From: DATDIC01 sp963764525
GTDB taxonomy: Bacteria > Pseudomonadota > Alphaproteobacteria > Acetobacterales > Acetobacteraceae
Assembly: GCA_963764525.1 (NCBI GenBank)
Contig: CAVXTC010000005.1
Location: 62,001-126,000 of the forward strand
Direction of reading: 5' to 3'
Length of the DNA stretch: 64,000 bases
Shown: positions 47,139-56,360 of the stretch, piece after piece
Numbering within the stretch: position 1 is the stretch's first letter
Layout of the letters: the number at the start of each line of letters is the position of its first letter
Translations under genes and position numbers: made by a program
Notes under the pieces: generated by a model
The model's input: only the letters and a program-made list of their open reading frames with translations
What the model was told of the DNA's origin: nothing
The model's database searches: none

Positions 47139-48896
47139 TCCCACCACCAGTCCGGCGACCACCCGCCCATAGCCGCCGTGGCGTGGGAAAGCCGCCGCCA
47201 GCACCGTCTGTGACCCCTCGACGTAACGGGTGTAACGGTTGCCCGCCTCGAACGCCTCCTCCACGAAACTCGCGGTCAGCGAGGCATCAATGTTGCGGAA
47301 CGCCGGCACCGCCGGGTCCGCCGCGCGCACCACATACAACAGCCCGCCCAGCACGAAGCTGCGTGCGCCGGCACGATTGTCGATCACTACCCCGTCGCCC
47401 TCGGTCTTCAGGCCCAAAATCTCCAGCGGACTGCCATCGTTCAGCAGGTACGGCGCGCCCCATTCGATATCGAGCTGTCGCGCCCGCACCGGCGCCGGGC
47501 CGGCGATCCGCAGCGGCCCGCAGCAGACATCTTCGATGAACACCGGCCCGCCGGACTTGCCGCGGTCCAGCAGCGTGGCCCCGGCGGTCACGATGTCGCG
47601 CATCACCAGCACCCGGTCAGCATCGTCCCCGACCGCAAGCTGGTCGCCGAGATCGGTCATGTCGAACACCACGCCGTCGATCTCGATCGGCGGCCCCGGC
47701 TGATCGACCCGGAGCATGCCCCTGGTGCGGGCGAAACCTGGATCGCGCGCCGGTGTGACCGAGATGCTCGCGTTCATGCCGATCAGCCGGCGCAGGGTCG
47801 GCGGGATCGCGATGCTGTTGTGGATGACGTAACGGCCGTACGGCAGATAGACGGTCGCCGCGCCAGTCGCCATCGCCTGGCCCAGCGCCGTCGTGATGTC
47901 CGATCTGTCGCCCGACGACGCGGCGAACCGCAACACATTCACCCAGCGCGACGGCGGATCATCTGGTGGCGCAGGAGCATCCGGCAATTCGACCGATGAA
48001 GCGGCGGTCGAACCGGGGCCCCGGGCCGGTTTCGGTAACGGCGAATTAACCAGCGTGATCAGCCCGCCGGGTGCGGCGTTCACCACTGGCGCCGGCGCCC
48101 CCTCGATGGCCAGGTGCGCCGCCGATACCGCGTTGCCGTCGTTCGTGATCCCGGTTTCCCGCTGACCGGCCAGAATGACGTGATCGAGCGTCACGCCGTA
48201 TTCGGTGCAGCAGACCACGATCCCGGTCTGGAACCCGCGCACGGTGACCCGTTGCAGCAACGCCGGCCCCGGCCATTTGCGGCGCATCGAAATGCCTGTC
48301 GCGCCGCTGCCGGCCGGAGCGCTGACCGTCACGTCGCGGATCGCGCCGATATTGTTGCCGAGGTAATCGATCCCGATCGCCCCGGGATTGCCGTGCCCCA
48401 CATCAACCGTCAGGTCCTCGACGAAATTGTCGTAGGCGTCGTTGCCCTCGCCTTTGCCGGTGTAGTCCTTGCCGCCCGATGTCGCCGTGCCGTCCAGCAG
48501 CTTCGAGGCGGTCATCACGACGCCGCGCGGCGCGGCCGGATCCTGGAAACCCGGCGCGTGATCGGCCAGTCGGATCACGGTGCCGGACCGCGACTGGCCG
48601 ATCAGTGCCATCCCGGAACCGAAGCGCCCGTCGGCGTAGCGTTTGGTCAGCGTGCCGGAGACCAGATACTTACCGTCGGGCAGATAGACGATGCGGGTCT
48701 GCCAAAATCGCGACCCGGTGTCCGTGCCGGCCGCGCTGATCGCTTTCATCAAGGCGGCGGTGTCGTCGTGCTGCCCGTCCCCCACGGCGCCGAAATCCCG
48801 TACGTTCAGCGCACCGGCATCGGCGGGAAGCTGCATTGCCTGCGTGGGGGCGGCCAGAAGAAGCAGCGCCGTAAGGCCAGCGCTCGCGCGGATCAC
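47124..48896 (-). CDS. Secreted pectate-lyase-like beta-helix protein in the exopolysaccharide operon
   Basis: 590 residues. A short signal peptide (LTALLLLAAPTQAMQ) precedes LNVRDFGAVGDGQHDDTAAL, the opening of the Pectate_lyase_3/glycosyl hydrolase-28-like fold. A second, weaker module begins near residue 320 (VNVLRFAASSGDRSDITTAL; AATVYLPYGRYVIHNSIAI). Such proteins bind, trim or depolymerise polysaccharide in the periplasm or outside. GTG at 48896 overlaps the glycosyltransferase stop (GTGA). Start and ribosome site lie in a dispersed repeat. Last gene of the leftward operon. Confidence 0.82.
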   Translation of the reverse strand: MIRASAGLTALLLLAAPTQAMQLPADAGALNVRDFGAVGDGQHDDTAALMKAISAAGTDTGSRFWQTRIVYLPDGKYLVSGTLTKRYADGRFGSGMALIGQSRSGTVIRLADHAPGFQDPAAPRGVVMTASKLLDGTATSGGKDYTGKGEGNDAYDNFVEDLTVDVGHGNPGAIGIDYLGNNIGAIRDVTVSAPAGSGATGISMRRKWPGPALLQRVTVRGFQTGIVVCCTEYGVTLDHVILAGQRETGITNDGNAVSAAHLAIEGAPAPVVNAAPGGLITLVNSPLPKPARGPGSTAASSVELPDAPAPPDDPPSRWVNVLRFAASSGDRSDITTALGQAMATGAATVYLPYGRYVIHNSIAIPPTLRRLIGMNASISVTPARDPGFARTRGMLRVDQPGPPIEIDGVVFDMTDLGDQLAVGDDADRVLVMRDIVTAGATLLDRGKSGGPVFIEDVCCGPLRIAGPAPVRARQLDIEWGAPYLLNDGSPLEILGLKTEGDGVVIDNRAGARSFVLGGLLYVVRAADPAVPAFRNIDASLTASFVEEAFEAGNRYTRYVEGSQTVLAAAFPRHGGYGRVVAGLVVGSAAR

Positions 48897-48985
48897 CCCC
48901 TCACCCTGCCCTCTCCCCCGAAGTTGGGGGTAAGGATACGAGTCGAATCCCCTTTTCCCTCTTCGGGGAGAGGATTGGGGTGAGG
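48893..48985. repeat. Dispersed CTCACCC/GGGTGAG inverted repeat spanning a gene junction
   Basis: CCCTCACCCTGCCCTCTCCC and GGGAGAGGATTGGGGTGAGG face each other around GAAGTTGGGGGTAAGG. Read leftwards it encodes the last 25 or so residues of the glycosyltransferase (KAPHPNPLPEEGKGD), its stop, and the GTG and ribosome site of the beta-helix gene. A partial relative adjoins 18890-18916. Confidence 0.75.
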
Positions 48986-50206
48986 AGCTTTCGGACTTCC
49001 CACCACCGCATCGTACTCCCCCAGATAACCCTCCACCATGCGTTCCAGCGTGTATTCCTCCGCCAGCGCCGCCGTGTCGCCGGCGAGGTCGGGGAAGCCG
49101 ATCGCGCCGTTCGCCAGTCCGGCGATCGCGCCGGCCAGCGCCGCCGTGTCGCCCGGCGCGAACAGCAGGCCCGTGCGCCCCTCGCGCACCAGTTCCGGAA
49201 TGCCGCCGATCCGGCTGCCGATTACGCCCAGCCCGTACGCCGCCGCCTCCAGCACCGCGACCGGTGCATTTTCGTACCACAGGGATGGGATCAGCAGGTG
49301 GTGCGCGGTGCTCAGCAGTGTCTGTTTCGCCGCGCCGGTCACGTACCCCATGTAACTGATCCGCGGATCCGCCCCGGCGGCGTCCCGCACCTCCGTTTCC
49401 AGCGGGCCGCGGCCGGCAACCAGCAACTCGACGTCGACGCCGGCCGGCAGCCGCCGCATCGCCTCGATCACGACGCGCACGCCCTTCTCCACCGTCAGCC
49501 GGCACAGCAGCAGCAGGCGCAATCGCCCGGTATCGGTCCGGTCCCGCCGGATACGAGCGGCGTCGGCCGGCCACGGAATGCCGTTCCGCACCACTGCCGC
49601 GCGTCGCGGAACCAGCCCGGCCCGCCGGTGATGATCCAGCAGGAACTGCGACGGGCTCACGAACAGATCCACATCCCGCGCGGTCGCAAGGTGCCAGGCG
49701 CGGTAGGTGCGGCAGCCGAGCGACGGACGAGTGCAGAGCTTCCAATTTCCGGTAAGCAGGAAGGCGCGCGGGCAGAGCAGGTGGTAGTCGTGCGCGGTAT
49801 GCACCACCGGCACACCGCCTGCGCGCGCGCGCGCCCAGATGGTGGCGGAGAACCCGTCGATCAGGTGCGTGTGCACGATATCGGGCGGCCGCTCCGCCAG
49901 GATCGCGCGGAAGCGGCGCCCTGCATTGCGGTTCCAGGCATCGCGCAGGTGCCATAGCGCGCGGCGCCAGGATGGTTCGTTGCCGCGCGTGAAGCTCCAA
50001 TAGAGATTCTTCGGAAAAAAGCGGATCACCTCCACACCGTTCCGCGTCTCGTCCGGATACGGCTCCATCTCCGGGCCGCAGGTCGAGACGACGGTGACCT
50101 GATGTCCCCGCGCGGCCAGCCCTTCCGCCAGCCAGGCGACCATCAACTCCGCCCCGCCCGCCTGGATCGGCGGGTAGATGTTGTTGGCCAGCAGGACGTG
50201 CATCAA
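48893..50206 (-). CDS. Glycosyltransferase family 4 protein
   Basis: 437 residues. N-terminal domain: MHVLLANNIYPPIQAGGAEL, HTHLIDGFSATIWARARAGG, TAHDYHLLCPRAFLL; C-terminal domain: LLLLCRLTVEKGVRVVIEAM, IPSLWYENAPVAVLEAAAYG (the E-x7-E region). Probably adds one sugar of the repeat unit on the cytoplasmic face. Starts inside the stop of the CpsD-like gene (ATGA). The C-terminal 25 residues come from a dispersed repeat and are not expected in relatives. Confidence 0.9.
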   Translation of the reverse strand: MMHVLLANNIYPPIQAGGAELMVAWLAEGLAARGHQVTVVSTCGPEMEPYPDETRNGVEVIRFFPKNLYWSFTRGNEPSWRRALWHLRDAWNRNAGRRFRAILAERPPDIVHTHLIDGFSATIWARARAGGVPVVHTAHDYHLLCPRAFLLTGNWKLCTRPSLGCRTYRAWHLATARDVDLFVSPSQFLLDHHRRAGLVPRRAAVVRNGIPWPADAARIRRDRTDTGRLRLLLLCRLTVEKGVRVVIEAMRRLPAGVDVELLVAGRGPLETEVRDAAGADPRISYMGYVTGAAKQTLLSTAHHLLIPSLWYENAPVAVLEAAAYGLGVIGSRIGGIPELVREGRTGLLFAPGDTAALAGAIAGLANGAIGFPDLAGDTAALAEEYTLERMVEGYLGEYDAVVGSPKAPHPNPLPEEGKGDSTRILTPNFGGEGRVRG

Positions 50207-50931
50207 AGCCAGCGGCGCAGGAATTTTGGTGCGAAGGTCCGATATTTGGTGAGCACCGCACCGATCACGATGCCGCCGGAAGCGGCCAACGCCTCCCGCA
50301 GGTCAACCGCTTCCGGCGCGCGGGTCTTGCCGGATTCCAGCACGATGATGTTGCCATCGACGAAGCGCGACAGCAGCACGCCCATCGGGGCCGCGGATGC
50401 CGGCGGGGAGGCGATCACCACCAGATCGAAGGTGCGCCGCAGCTTGCCGAAGAAATCCGGGATTTGCCGCAGCGTGGGTGCCATTTCCAGCGCCCCCTGC
50501 ATGCTGGGCAAGGTCATCTGATACAGGTCCGTGCCGACGATGCGGGTGATCGACTGTTCCATCGTGCCGTAATCGAACGACCCGACAACCGCCGGCGCCC
50601 GCCGGCGCGGGGCGACGGGTTCTTTCGGATTGAGCCGCATCCCGCTGCCATTGACAAACAGCACGCGCTTGCCGAGCCAGGCGGTCGACATATACGCAAG
50701 GTCGTACACCACGTGCTCGGTCCCCGCCCCGTGCTCCGGCGACACAAACTGCACCACGAGGCCGTGATCGGTATCCAGCGCCGCCGCCAGCGAGTGGTGT
50801 AGCTTCACCAGATCGCTCGGCGCCAGCCCATGCGGCCGCGCCCCGGCGGTGACCTGGGGCAGCCGCTTGTGAATGGCAACTGAAAGCGCGGCTCTCGCCG
50901 TCGTATTGTGGGCGGTCATGCTGCTGCTCAT
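50203..50931 (-). CDS. CpsD/ExoP-like ATPase homologue with degenerate nucleotide site
   Basis: 242 residues with the fold of the BY-kinase cytoplasmic domain (CpsD/CapB, C-terminal ExoP), usually the partner of Wzz. The place of Walker A (normally G-x4-GKS/T) reads SPEHGAGTEHV, with Lys replaced; Walker A' reads VLFVNGSG instead of the D-containing motif; FDLVVIASPPASA corresponds to Walker B with its Asp missing. No C-terminal tyrosine cluster exists (ends KFLRRWL). Thus probably a regulatory pseudo-kinase. Operon position, between Wzz and a GT4, supports a role in chain-length control. Confidence 0.78.
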   Translation of the reverse strand: MSSSMTAHNTTARAALSVAIHKRLPQVTAGARPHGLAPSDLVKLHHSLAAALDTDHGLVVQFVSPEHGAGTEHVVYDLAYMSTAWLGKRVLFVNGSGMRLNPKEPVAPRRRAPAVVGSFDYGTMEQSITRIVGTDLYQMTLPSMQGALEMAPTLRQIPDFFGKLRRTFDLVVIASPPASAAPMGVLLSRFVDGNIIVLESGKTRAPEAVDLREALAASGGIVIGAVLTKYRTFAPKFLRRWL

Positions 50932-50999
50932 GGTAAGGCGTTCCGGCGTTGGCGGTCCGAATGGCGTGAGACGTCACGCATCGAAGTCACGCATCGACG

Positions 51000-52453
51000 T
51001 CACGCATCCTTGGCAAACGTCGCGAGCACAGGCAGACGCAAGACGTGGGCCACCTCGCGCGGCGTGCGCAGCCGATCATCAAATGCCTCCAACGCAAGCA
51101 CGATGCCGCCGCCGAGCAGCAGCGCGAGCAGCAGCGTGGCGCCGCCGACCAGCTTCTTCCGCGGCTTGGCCGGAATTTCCGACAAGGTCGGCGCCGCGAT
51201 CACCGCCGCCGCCGAGATCTTCTGCGCGTTCCGGTTCGCCTCGATGCGCGATTCCTGGTAGCGGATGGCAACGGCACGATAGGTATCGGCCTGGATCTGC
51301 ACCGCCCGGGCCAGGTCGTCGTAGCGGTTCTGCTGTGATTCCAGGTCGGCGATCCGCTTGTTGATGTCATCGAGCTGGCTTTGCAGTACCTGGACCGGCT
51401 GCTTGGCGCCGGTCGCCTGCGCCTGGGCGCGCAGATAATCCGTTTTGATGCTCTCATACACGCGATTAGGAGCGCGATCGACGCGTGAGCGGCCCTGGCT
51501 CGTGCGCGAACCCACCGCACGCTCCAAAGACCCGATCTGCGCGTTGATCGAACTGATACCGGGCTGCCGGCACGGTAGGTGCTCAGCATGTTGTCGCGCT
51601 TGGCCTTGAGCTGATCGAGTTGGCCCGCCGCGGCGTCCGCCGCCTGGAACTGCTCGCCGGTGGCCGAACTGGTCACCTCCTGGGGCACCGTCGTGATCAG
51701 CTCGCGTAGCGCCTGCTCCTGCTGCTGCGCCTGCAGCAGCATGCCCAGCGCCACCGCGAACCGGCTGGAGACATCGGTGCGCTGCTGCAGAAGCTGCTGC
51801 ACCTGACCCGACAAATCGGCGATCTGATGGCTTTGCTTGAACGCGGCGAACGCGGTCTGTGCGTCGGCAAGTTGCTTGCGCGCGTCGTTTGACTGCTGTT
51901 CGGTGAACCGGAGCTGCGGGTTGGCGTAGATCGCCGCTTCCTGCGCATAGAATGCATTCAGCAGAAGCTGCACCACCCGTTGTGCCAGCTCCGGCGTACG
52001 GGCGTAGAAGATCACGTTGATGACATCGCTCTCCACCCCAGTGCTGACCACCATGTCGGCTTCAAAGGCTTGCAGCGCGGCGTCCAGCTTCTGGGTGTCG
52101 GGCAGCTTCGCGTTGGCGGCAAGCTTCGGATAAAGCTGCCCCAGCCCGACCGCGTCGATCACTTGCCGGGCAATGTCGCGGCTGCGCAGGATATCGGCGT
52201 CGGAGTGCAGGATTTCCTGATGCTCGTTGACGCCCTGCATCAGAGCCTGAGTGTTGTCGAGGTTGCGGTCGATATTGGGAACCGTCCGCGCATCGAACCG
52301 GAGCACAAGCGAGGCATTGGAGCTGTACATCGGGGTGGCGAGCGCCAGATAAGCAGCCCCGATTGCACAGACCAGCACGAAAGTAACCAGGAAGGCGACC
52401 TTCCGCCGCAGGAAGATGACGATCGTATCGCGGAAGGACGGCTGAACAACCAT
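51000..52453 (-). CDS. Wzz/GumC-type polysaccharide co-polymerase (one frameshift)
   Basis: About 485 residues. N-terminal helix after a short cytoplasmic segment (RKVAFLVTFVLVCAIGAAYLA), then a large periplasmic coiled-coil region (LRFTEQQSNDARKQLADAQT; LQSQLDDINKRIADLESQQN), and a second helix near the C-terminus (LVGGATLLLALLLGGGIVLA). This sets the chain length of the exopolysaccharide and contacts the exporter. After STYRAGSP the frame shifts near 51560. ATG at 52453, 32 bases after the exporter stop. It lacks a kinase domain, which is encoded separately by the next gene. Confidence 0.88.
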
Positions 52454-52485
52454 GGCATGCTCCGGCTCGAAAGATGCGGAAAGGG

Positions 52486-53312
52486 TCAGCGCGTGGTCGG
52501 CGCCGGCGTGGTAACCACCGAGGTTCCGGTCGGCGGCGCCACGATGTACAGAAGCCCCAACTGATCGGCACGAACTGCTGCACATACTGGTTGAAGTACT
52601 TGTATACTTCGGCGATGCCGGTGCGCGGCACATACACCACGTCATACGGCGCCAGCCGGACGTCGTCGCCGGCATTGCCGCCGTGCTCCACCGCGTTGAA
52701 ATGGGTGGACAGGAACTCCGGCACATCGCCGGGCCCGCGGCGAATGATGAACACGCGTGCGTCATCGCCGGAAAGCCGCAGACCCCCGGCCCGCGCGAGC
52801 GCCTGCGACAGCGTCAGCGTCGGACCGACGGTAATAAACTCCCCGGGCGTGTTGACTTCCCCGGCAACATAGATCCGCGTCGGGGCGAACGACTTCACCA
52901 CGACGTTGACCTGCGGATTGGTAAGCTGGTGCGAATAGTCCCGCCGCAATTCCGCATTGAGCTGCGGTACCGTCAGCCCATAGGCCGGCGCGTTCGGCGC
53001 CACCGAGGTGGAGATGTACCCGTCGGGGCGGACCGTCACTTCCTCATCGAGCTCGGGGTTGAGCAACAACCTGACGTCGAGAACGTCGCCGACCTGCACG
53101 CGATAGGGCGGCAGGTTGGTCACGTAACCCACATTGGCCGCGGGCTCGAGCGGGGCCGGCGGCATGCGTGCCGTATTCACCGTCCCGCAGGCGGTCAGGC
53201 CGGTCGCCGCCGACAGCGCCAGTGCTTTGGCGAGCCCGCCGGCCCTGCCGGTTCCTTTCAACTGCGGACAGATACTGCCCGCAGGTCCGCAGTGTTCGAG
53301 TATCGTCTCCAT
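52486..53312 (-). CDS. Wza-type polysaccharide export lipoprotein (frameshift near 3' end)
   Basis: About 275 residues. A lipoprotein signal (ALALSAATGLTAC, lipobox LTAC) is preceded by 30 residues of odd composition. The PES domain starts YRVQVGDVLDVRLLLNPELD; SLBB domains follow (RIYVAGEVNTPGEFI; DARVFIIRRGPGDVPEFLS). The protein forms the outer-membrane/periplasmic export channel. After VPISWG a shifted frame gives LLYIVAPPTGTSVVTTPAPT and a stop at 52486, matching the expected size. GGAGG precedes the ATG at 53312. Confidence 0.88.
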
Positions 53313-53376
53313 CCTGATTGATTACCTCCGGTTGCACCAGACGGCGTAGGCGCGGCGGGAAGATCGCGGGTCGCCC

Positions 53377-54855
53377 TTAATGCGCTCCGCGCTGCAGGAA
53401 GACGGCAGGCAGCGTCTTGAACAGGATCGCGACATCGTGCCAAAGGGTCCAGTTGCGTACATACCAGACATCCAGACGCACGCGACGCTCATACGACGTG
53501 CGGCTGCGGCCGCTGACCTGCCACAACCCGGTGATGCCAGGCTTCGCCTCATAGTAGTACTCGATCTCTCTCCCGTAGCGGGTGACTTCGGCCTGCACGA
53601 TCGGCCGCGGGCCGACCAGGCTCATTTCACCGCGCAGCACGTTCAGCAGTTGCGGCAGTTCGTCCAGGCTGGACCGGCGGAGGAAAAGGCCGATCCGGGT
53701 GACCCGCGGATCGCTGCGCAGCTTCTGCGTGGCAGCCCATTCCGCCGCGGCCTCCGTGTCGGTGCTGACCAGCCGGTTCAGCACCTGATCGGCGTTGACC
53801 ACCATGGTGCGGAACTTGATGCATGCAAAGCTGCGTCCGCCCGCACCGATCCGCCGGTGCCGATAGAGCGCCGGACCGCCGTCGGCGCGAACCATCAGCG
53901 CCAATGCGCACAGCAACGGGGCGAGCAACAGTACAAGCATTCCGGCCACGACCTGATCGAAGCCGGTCTTTAGCATCCGACTCAATGGGCGGGCGAGATT
54001 GTTACGGCTTACCAGCATCACGATGTCGTGGCCGAAAAAGTAGTGCTGCCGGAACCCGACCACCGGCAGTCCATCCAGCGACGGCACCACCGCCAGCGGC
54101 AAACGGGCATGCCGCAACGCGGCGAGCACCGAGCGTTCCGCCGGCCTGTCGCCGCTAACCGTCACCACCACGAATTCAGCGCCGCGTTCCTCGATCAGCT
54201 CGAGCAATGCGTCTTCATCGAGGTCGGCGACCGTGTCCACGTCGATGGAGCCGACCACGCGATAGCCCAGCGTGCGTTCGGAGCTCAGTGCCGCCTTGGC
54301 CTCTTCCATCACCGAGGCGCCGGCGATCACCAGCGTGTCGATCGACCACAGCATCGCCAAATTGAGCGCCTCACGCGTTGCGGCACGCACCACCATCAGG
54401 CACGGCGCGTACAGCACCCAGCGCAACAGCAATTCAAGAGTTACCGGACGGCCGTACACCGCGATCGTGATGAACGTATCGCACGCAAGGGCCACCGCGG
54501 TGCCCACCGCGGCGTCGCCTGCCTGGGTCCAGAACGGGACGCGGGAGGTGTAGTGGCCGCGGCTGCTGAACCAGCACAGCAGGCTGACGACGACCAACAG
54601 CGTGCCCCAGCCGTGCCACGCGCTGCCCAACTGGCTCACGTTCTGCAGAGCGCGCTCCAGCGGGGGGGTGGGAGCGGCGAACTTGACGACGAACGCCAAT
54701 GTCGCGGCGAGCGCGAACGCAAGCACATCGGACCCGAGTAACGCCGGCGGGCAGAGGCGCGCCCGCAATCGCGCCCGCCCCTGCCGCTCGGTCGGCAGCC
54801 CGGCAATCGAAATCTCGGCGGCTTCTGCGTAATCGGCGCGAGCGAGTCGCTTCAT
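53377..54855 (-). CDS. Exopolysaccharide polyprenyl glycosylphosphotransferase (initiating enzyme)
   Basis: 492 residues. Transfers a sugar-1-phosphate (probably glucose or galactose) to undecaprenyl phosphate, starting the repeat unit. Four to five N-terminal helices, a soluble CoA-binding-like middle part (TLVIAGASVMEEAKAAL) and the C-terminal catalytic domain: ACIKFRTMVVNADQV, LDELPQLLNVLRGEMSLVGP, KPGITGLWQVSGRSRTSYE. ATG at 54855. First gene of the leftward operon. A perfect sigma-54 promoter lies 98-113 bases upstream. Confidence 0.95.
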   Translation of the reverse strand: MKRLARADYAEAAEISIAGLPTERQGRARLRARLCPPALLGSDVLAFALAATLAFVVKFAAPTPPLERALQNVSQLGSAWHGWGTLLVVVSLLCWFSSRGHYTSRVPFWTQAGDAAVGTAVALACDTFITIAVYGRPVTLELLLRWVLYAPCLMVVRAATREALNLAMLWSIDTLVIAGASVMEEAKAALSSERTLGYRVVGSIDVDTVADLDEDALLELIEERGAEFVVVTVSGDRPAERSVLAALRHARLPLAVVPSLDGLPVVGFRQHYFFGHDIVMLVSRNNLARPLSRMLKTGFDQVVAGMLVLLLAPLLCALALMVRADGGPALYRHRRIGAGGRSFACIKFRTMVVNADQVLNRLVSTDTEAAAEWAATQKLRSDPRVTRIGLFLRRSSLDELPQLLNVLRGEMSLVGPRPIVQAEVTRYGREIEYYYEAKPGITGLWQVSGRSRTSYERRVRLDVWYVRNWTLWHDVAILFKTLPAVFLQRGAH

Positions 54856-54952
54856 CGGATGCACGCCTGGTTCCTTGTCGGCTGCTTGAATTACATTCGT
54901 AACATATCCGGCGCATCGGGTCGGCGATACGCAAGGTTGCCGCGCAAAACGT

Positions 54953-54968
54953 AGCAACCGGCGTGCCA
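54953..54968 (-). promoter_or_regulatory. Sigma-54 (-24/-12) promoter of the exopolysaccharide operon
   Basis: Read leftwards: TGGCACG-CCGG-TTGCT, a perfect match to TGGCACG-N4-TTGCW. Transcription would begin near 54942, giving a leader of about 87 bases to the ATG at 54855. Under equal base frequencies about 0.015 exact matches are expected in both strands of the window. Confidence 0.75.
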
Positions 54969-55076
54969 GCGCGGCGCGCAAATCCCCGCCGCAAAGCTGG
55001 TCGCCGGGCCGGACCGTTTACGTACCGGGGCCGTTAATCCGATCGCTCGACGAAGCTGCCGCACCTCACATATCCG

Positions 55077-56102
55077 TCAAGGTTGGCTCAGCGCGCTATC
55101 CGAGGCGCCGGTTAGTTGTTGGCGCATCGGTGTCCGCACGCCGAGCCGTCGGCACACCGCCCGCCACGCCCGCCGCGCGATTTCCGGCCAGATCGAGGGG
55201 TGCCGCAGCACCGCCCGCCACACCGCGGCGCGCGGCGCCGCCTCGGCGCGCAAGCGGTTGGCTTCATTCAGCCACACCAGACGCCGGAACGCGCGGCCGC
55301 GCGCGGTCAGCAGACGCGCCAGAATTGGTTCCCGGCGGCTCCGCAGTTCGTGCAGCAGCTCGTTGTTGGCCGCCAGCGCCGAGGCGAAATCATATCGCCA
55401 GCTTCCGGCCCCGGTATCGGTCCAGCGGCGCGACAGGCTGCCGAATGCCTGCCGCCAATAGTACAGCGGCTCGGCCACCAGCAGCGCCTGGCCGCCGGCG
55501 GCCAGGAATTCGGTCAGGAAGAAGAAGTCCTCCGATAGCCTGGCGCTCTCCCGGTAGCGCAGCCCCGTGCGGCGAACGAAATCGGCGCGCACCACCGGCT
55601 TCAGCATGCCGAAATCAAACTCGGCGTAAGGATCGCAACCGGCCGCGAAGACCTTCCTGGTTAAGCGCCGATCGGCCCCGCCCGGCGGCAGGGCGGGGCG
55701 CACGATGCGATTGGCGCCGTCATCGAAGAAGAACTGGTTGTCGGCAACCAGATCCACGTCCTGCGCCTCACCGGTGGCAATCAGCTTCTCAAGCCGCTGC
55801 ACGTCGTACCAGTCATCGGCGTCGAGCACCGCGATCCAGCGTCCGGCCGCTTCGGCCATCGCCAAATTCATCGCGTACGGCTTGCCGCGATTGCACGGCA
55901 GCGCGATCACCCGGACCCGCGCATCCGATCGCTCCAGCGCGCGCGCAACCGCCAGCGTGTCATCCGCCGAGCCGTCATCGACGATCAGCAATTCCAGATC
56001 GCGCAGCGTCTGCGCGAGTGCTGAGCCGATCGCCCGGCCGAGCGTTCGCGAGCTATTGAAGGCCGGTGTGATCACAGTAACGCAGCAAGTTCCAGATGAC
56101 AT
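55077..56102 (-). CDS. Glycosyltransferase family 2 protein
   Basis: 341 residues, inverting GT-A fold. CVTVITPAFNSSRTLGRAIG and LELLIVDDGSADDTLAVARA are the nucleotide-sugar-binding motifs; the DxD-like metal site is in IAVLDADDWYDVQRLE. The C-terminal 100 residues are Arg/Trp-rich and less conserved. Probably another sugar transferase for the exopolysaccharide. It stands alone, 221 bases upstream of the glycosylphosphotransferase gene on the same strand. Confidence 0.9.
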   Translation of the reverse strand: MSSGTCCVTVITPAFNSSRTLGRAIGSALAQTLRDLELLIVDDGSADDTLAVARALERSDARVRVIALPCNRGKPYAMNLAMAEAAGRWIAVLDADDWYDVQRLEKLIATGEAQDVDLVADNQFFFDDGANRIVRPALPPGGADRRLTRKVFAAGCDPYAEFDFGMLKPVVRADFVRRTGLRYRESARLSEDFFFLTEFLAAGGQALLVAEPLYYWRQAFGSLSRRWTDTGAGSWRYDFASALAANNELLHELRSRREPILARLLTARGRAFRRLVWLNEANRLRAEAAPRAAVWRAVLRHPSIWPEIARRAWRAVCRRLGVRTPMRQQLTGASDSALSQP

Positions 56103-56173
56103 AAATTAGCGCCCGTTCACGAACCGCCGCCCGATCCCTTGTGAGCAGGCGCGCCGGTAATGGAGCGAGCCGC

Positions 56174-56189
56174 AGCAAGAGGCGTTCCG
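56174..56189 (-). promoter_or_regulatory. Candidate sigma-54 promoter before the GT2 gene (proximal)
   Basis: CGGAACG-CCTC-TTGCT, two mismatches at positions 1 and 4, exact GG-N10-GC spacing. Start would be near 56162, 60 bases from the gene. Confidence 0.35.
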
Positions 56190-56344
56190 CCGGACCGTGC
56201 ATCGGCTGCAAGTTTGACCGATGTGACCGGGCTGCCGCGCCGGTCCACGCCGAGTTCCCGCCGGACGCAAGCGGCCCACGCATTCGAACGTGGCCGGACC
56301 CTGGCCACAGCCGCACGCAAGAGATCGAACGCAACCCGGGTGCA

Positions 56345-56360
56345 CGCAAGCCGCGTGCCG
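56345..56360 (-). promoter_or_regulatory. Candidate sigma-54 promoter before the GT2 gene (distal)
   Basis: CGGCACG-CGGC-TTGCG, mismatches only at the first and last positions. It lies 243 bases upstream of the gene. Confidence 0.3.

Noticed and set aside
47124..50261. A 1045-residue open frame on the minus strand
   Set aside because: Only the part from 48896 leftwards is the beta-helix protein. The N-terminal half lies out of frame over the glycosyltransferase gene and is Arg/Gly-rich with no protein-like motifs.
52062..52485. Extended frame of the Wza-like gene reaching 52062
   Set aside because: After the shift point it overlaps the Wzz-like gene in another frame; the shifted ending at 52486 matches the family.
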